Shown in pieces: positions 62,257 to 64,000 of a stretch of 64,000 nt of DNA. The notes beneath the pieces were generated by a model. The model ran no database searches. It saw only the letters and a program-made list of their open reading frames with translations, and was not told the DNA's origin. A program made the position numbers and the translations under genes. Source of the stretch: Balneola vulgaris DSM 17893. GTDB lineage: Bacteria; Bacteroidota; Rhodothermia; Balneolales; Balneolaceae. The stretch is from contig NZ_AQXH01000002.1 in the NCBI RefSeq assembly GCF_000375465.1, forward strand, positions 248,173 to 312,172, written 5' to 3'. The stretch's first letter is position 1; every line of letters begins with the position of its first letter.

Positions 62257-63558
62257 ATGCATTATAAAAATCAATTAACAGAAAAGATGCCTTCTTTTTC
62301 TAGCTTTGTATTGGCTTTACTTTTCCTGCTATTCTCGTTTCCAACAACGTCGTTTGCTCAATCACAGCTTTCACGAATTTCGAAAGTAGAACGCAGTGAT
62401 GGTAAAGGGGTTGTAATTCGCTACCACTTAGATGCCGCCGTTGATCATTACAAGTTGGTTCAGCCAGCTCCCGATTTAGTACAAATGATCTTAAGGGGTG
62501 ATATAGATACAACGAATATCGATTTACCCGAACCCGGTGAAAAGGTAGAACAAGTAATGTTATACAAATTAGATGATGGATTCGGGGTAGATATATATCT
62601 GAATCAAGATATGTATTTCAAAGCCAATGCTTATCCTGACCAAAATGGAAAGCACTTACTTGTAGGTTTAACCGAAACTACCAAAGAAGAACTGATTCCA
62701 TATACGCAGCAATTCATGGCTTTGAATTGGTTTGAAGATGAGCAAATGCTGCCCGAAGATTTTACTGAATCGGAAGTACCCACTGTTTTTACAAGCTCAA
62801 CTCCTGAAATACCAAGTAGCTTTACCAATGTTAAAGACAAGCTCAAATTTGATACTATCGTAATTGATCCCGGCCATGGTGGTCATGATCCCGGTAACTT
62901 GGGCTACAAACGAAGAGCAGAAGAAAAAGATGTTGTTCTAAAAATCGCCAAAAAACTAGGTAATTATATTGAAGAAGGTATCCCGGGTGTTAAAGTAATT
63001 TATACTCGTGAAGACGACCGATACGTTGCTTTAGAAGAACGCGGCCGTATTGCTAACCGTGCCGAAGCCGATCTATTTATTTCAATTCATGCTGATGCAT
63101 ATACCAGCTCTCGTGTATATGGCTCCTCTGTATTCTTTTTAGGATTACATAGAAGTGAGAAGAACTTTGAAGTTATGAAAGAGGAAAATCAGCTATATGC
63201 TGATGAGGTGATGGCCGACTTAACAGAAGAAGATTTAATTGTTTACGAACTTGCCCACAGTGGTAACATTGCAACCAGTGAACGTTTTGCTTACATGGTT
63301 GAAGACCAACTAAAGAACCGAGCTCAACGTAAATCACGTGGGGTTAAGCAAATGGGTTTAGTAGTACTATACCAAGCTACTATGCCAGCCATTTTAGTAG
63401 AAGCTGGTTTTTTAACCAATCCTGCCGAACAACGCTATTTAGAAAGTGATTGGGGACAATCATTAATAGCATCAGCCATATATAGAGCTGTGAAACAATA
63501 TAAAGCCGAACAAGACGCTAGCTTGTCGACCAATAATACCGCATCAGCGAATGAGTAA
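62257..63558 (+). CDS. N-acetylmuramoyl-L-alanine amidase (AmiC-like)
   Basis: Exported zinc amidase of 433 residues that cleaves the bond between MurNAc and L-Ala during cell separation. The signal peptide ends SFAQS at about residue 36; an internal ATG at 62287 could also start it. An AMIN-like beta domain (about 40-140) precedes the Amidase_3 domain (about 205-420) with Zn ligands in IDPGHGGHDPGN, the later SIHADA, and the catalytic Glu in AILVEAGFLTNP. It overlaps udk by eight bases. The 213-base gap upstream is AT-rich with no promoter motif or gene I can support. Confidence 0.93.
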   Translation: MHYKNQLTEKMPSFSSFVLALLFLLFSFPTTSFAQSQLSRISKVERSDGKGVVIRYHLDAAVDHYKLVQPAPDLVQMILRGDIDTTNIDLPEPGEKVEQVMLYKLDDGFGVDIYLNQDMYFKANAYPDQNGKHLLVGLTETTKEELIPYTQQFMALNWFEDEQMLPEDFTESEVPTVFTSSTPEIPSSFTNVKDKLKFDTIVIDPGHGGHDPGNLGYKRRAEEKDVVLKIAKKLGNYIEEGIPGVKVIYTREDDRYVALEERGRIANRAEADLFISIHADAYTSSRVYGSSVFFLGLHRSEKNFEVMKEENQLYADEVMADLTEEDLIVYELAHSGNIATSERFAYMVEDQLKNRAQRKSRGVKQMGLVVLYQATMPAILVEAGFLTNPAEQRYLESDWGQSLIASAIYRAVKQYKAEQDASLSTNNTASANE

Positions 63559-64000
63559 ACCTTTGATTATAGGGGTAGCCGGAGGAAGTGGATCCGGGAA
63601 AACTACCGTAGTAGAGCATATTTCAAAAACTCTAGGGGAAGCAAACCATAACTTGCTTCAACACGATTCTTATTACCGAGACCTTAAACACCTTCCTTTC
63701 GAGGAGCGCATTACACATAACTTTGATCATCCTGCATCTTTAGAAACTGAGCTTCTAATTCGGCATATCAATGCGTTAAGTGAAGGTTACCCTATTGAAG
63801 TTCCTTCTTATGATTTCGCTAATCATATTCGCAAAGAAGAAACAAAAACGGTTACTCCTAAGCGTGTAATCCTCATCGATGGGATATTAATATTCAGTGA
63901 GCCTGATTTATTAGATCTCATGGATGTAAAGATTTTTGTGGATACTGATGATGACATTCGCCTACTAAGGCGCCTCAAAAGAGATATCAATCAGCGTGGG
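63551..64000 (+). CDS. udk: Uridine kinase, 5' part (runs off the window)
   Basis: The first 150 codons of uridine/cytidine kinase, which phosphorylates pyrimidine ribosides in salvage. It starts at the ATG at 63551, inside the last codons of the amidase gene. Walker A GVAGGSGSGKTTV, the LLQHDSYYRDL segment, the FDHPASLETELL block, PSYDFANH and the VILIDGILIF strand are all present. The reading frame is open to the end of the window, so the gene is incomplete only because of the window edge. Confidence 0.95.
   Translation, partial: MSKPLIIGVAGGSGSGKTTVVEHISKTLGEANHNLLQHDSYYRDLKHLPFEERITHNFDHPASLETELLIRHINALSEGYPIEVPSYDFANHIRKEETKTVTPKRVILIDGILIFSEPDLLDLMDVKIFVDTDDDIRLLRRLKRDINQRG

Noticed and set aside
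1-64000. Mobile elements, prophage, CRISPR or defence islands
   Set aside because: No transposase, integrase, phage structural gene, terminal inverted repeats or regularly spaced repeats were found; the window reads as ordinary core chromosome.

Overview
This window looks like a contiguous piece of chromosome from a free-living, AT-rich Gram-negative bacterium of the Fibrobacterota-Chlorobiota-Bacteroidota group. A Balneolota/Rhodothermota-type marine bacterium is my best guess. The guess rests on a type IX secretion sorting domain, an OmpH/Skp-BamA envelope cluster, six exact matches to the FCB-type -7 promoter element TAnnTTTG in front of genes, few visible Shine-Dalgarno sequences and frequent TTG starts. 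No 16S gene lies in the window, so the taxonomy is inference. I see no rRNA, tRNA, CRISPR array, insertion sequence or prophage. Coding density is very high and no gap exceeds about 230 bases.

Layout. 1-5 kb: a TatD nuclease and a BadF-type sugar kinase, a small DUF2914 protein, then tryptophan catabolism (kynA and a kynureninase-like gene around a zinc-ribbon membrane protein). 5-9 kb: an exported BNR/VPS10-type beta-propeller protein and a carboxypeptidase-regulatory-like protein. 9-15 kb: recA, a FIST sensor with a hybrid histidine kinase, recX and an AI-2E-type permease. 15-17.3 kb: purN-purH. 17.4-22.9 kb: the rod-shape operon mreB-mreC-mreD-mrdA-rodA. 22.9-24.7 kb: rnhB and an orphan VWA protein. 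24.8-34.8 kb: a long minus-strand run carrying, in transcription order, a LysM lytic transglycosylase, an S41 protease, a PHP phosphoesterase, ribH, uppS, bamA and three tandem Skp/OmpH chaperones. 34.9-44 kb: nadE, an exported amidohydrolase, a class III aminotransferase with a succinate-semialdehyde-type dehydrogenase, a lipoprotein and a large type IX-secreted protein. 44-48 kb: a thioredoxin-like protein, a UbiA-like prenyltransferase, an uncharacterised gene, anmK and a small acidic protein. 48-54.6 kb: amino-acid biosynthesis (a threonine synthase fused to a LeuA-type allosteric domain, dapD, and lysC-dapB-dapA). 54.8-64 kb: an esterase-fold lipoprotein, a DUF819 permease, a degenerate beta-lactamase-like protein, a DUF3592-like protein, an RsmI-like methyltransferase, an MscS channel paired with a P-loop ATPase, an N-acetylmuramoyl-L-alanine amidase and the 5' part of udk.

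How the parts work together. Cell-envelope growth dominates: the Mre/Rod machinery, UppS, MltD-like, AmiC-like and AnmK proteins cover peptidoglycan synthesis, remodelling and recycling, while BamA and the Skp proteins handle outer-membrane assembly. LysC, DapA, DapB and DapD form most of the aspartate-to-lysine/diaminopimelate route and ThrC is the threonine branch.

Most notable items: the threonine synthase with an isopropylmalate-synthase-type subdomain II plus regulatory domain; the two-gene ATPase-MscS unit; a beta-lactamase fold with its catalytic motifs lost, preceded by a large terminator-shaped hairpin; a perfect 20-bp palindrome that ends on the first base of the kynA start codon; a dyad upstream of recA that may be an SOS operator; and candidate leaderless genes.
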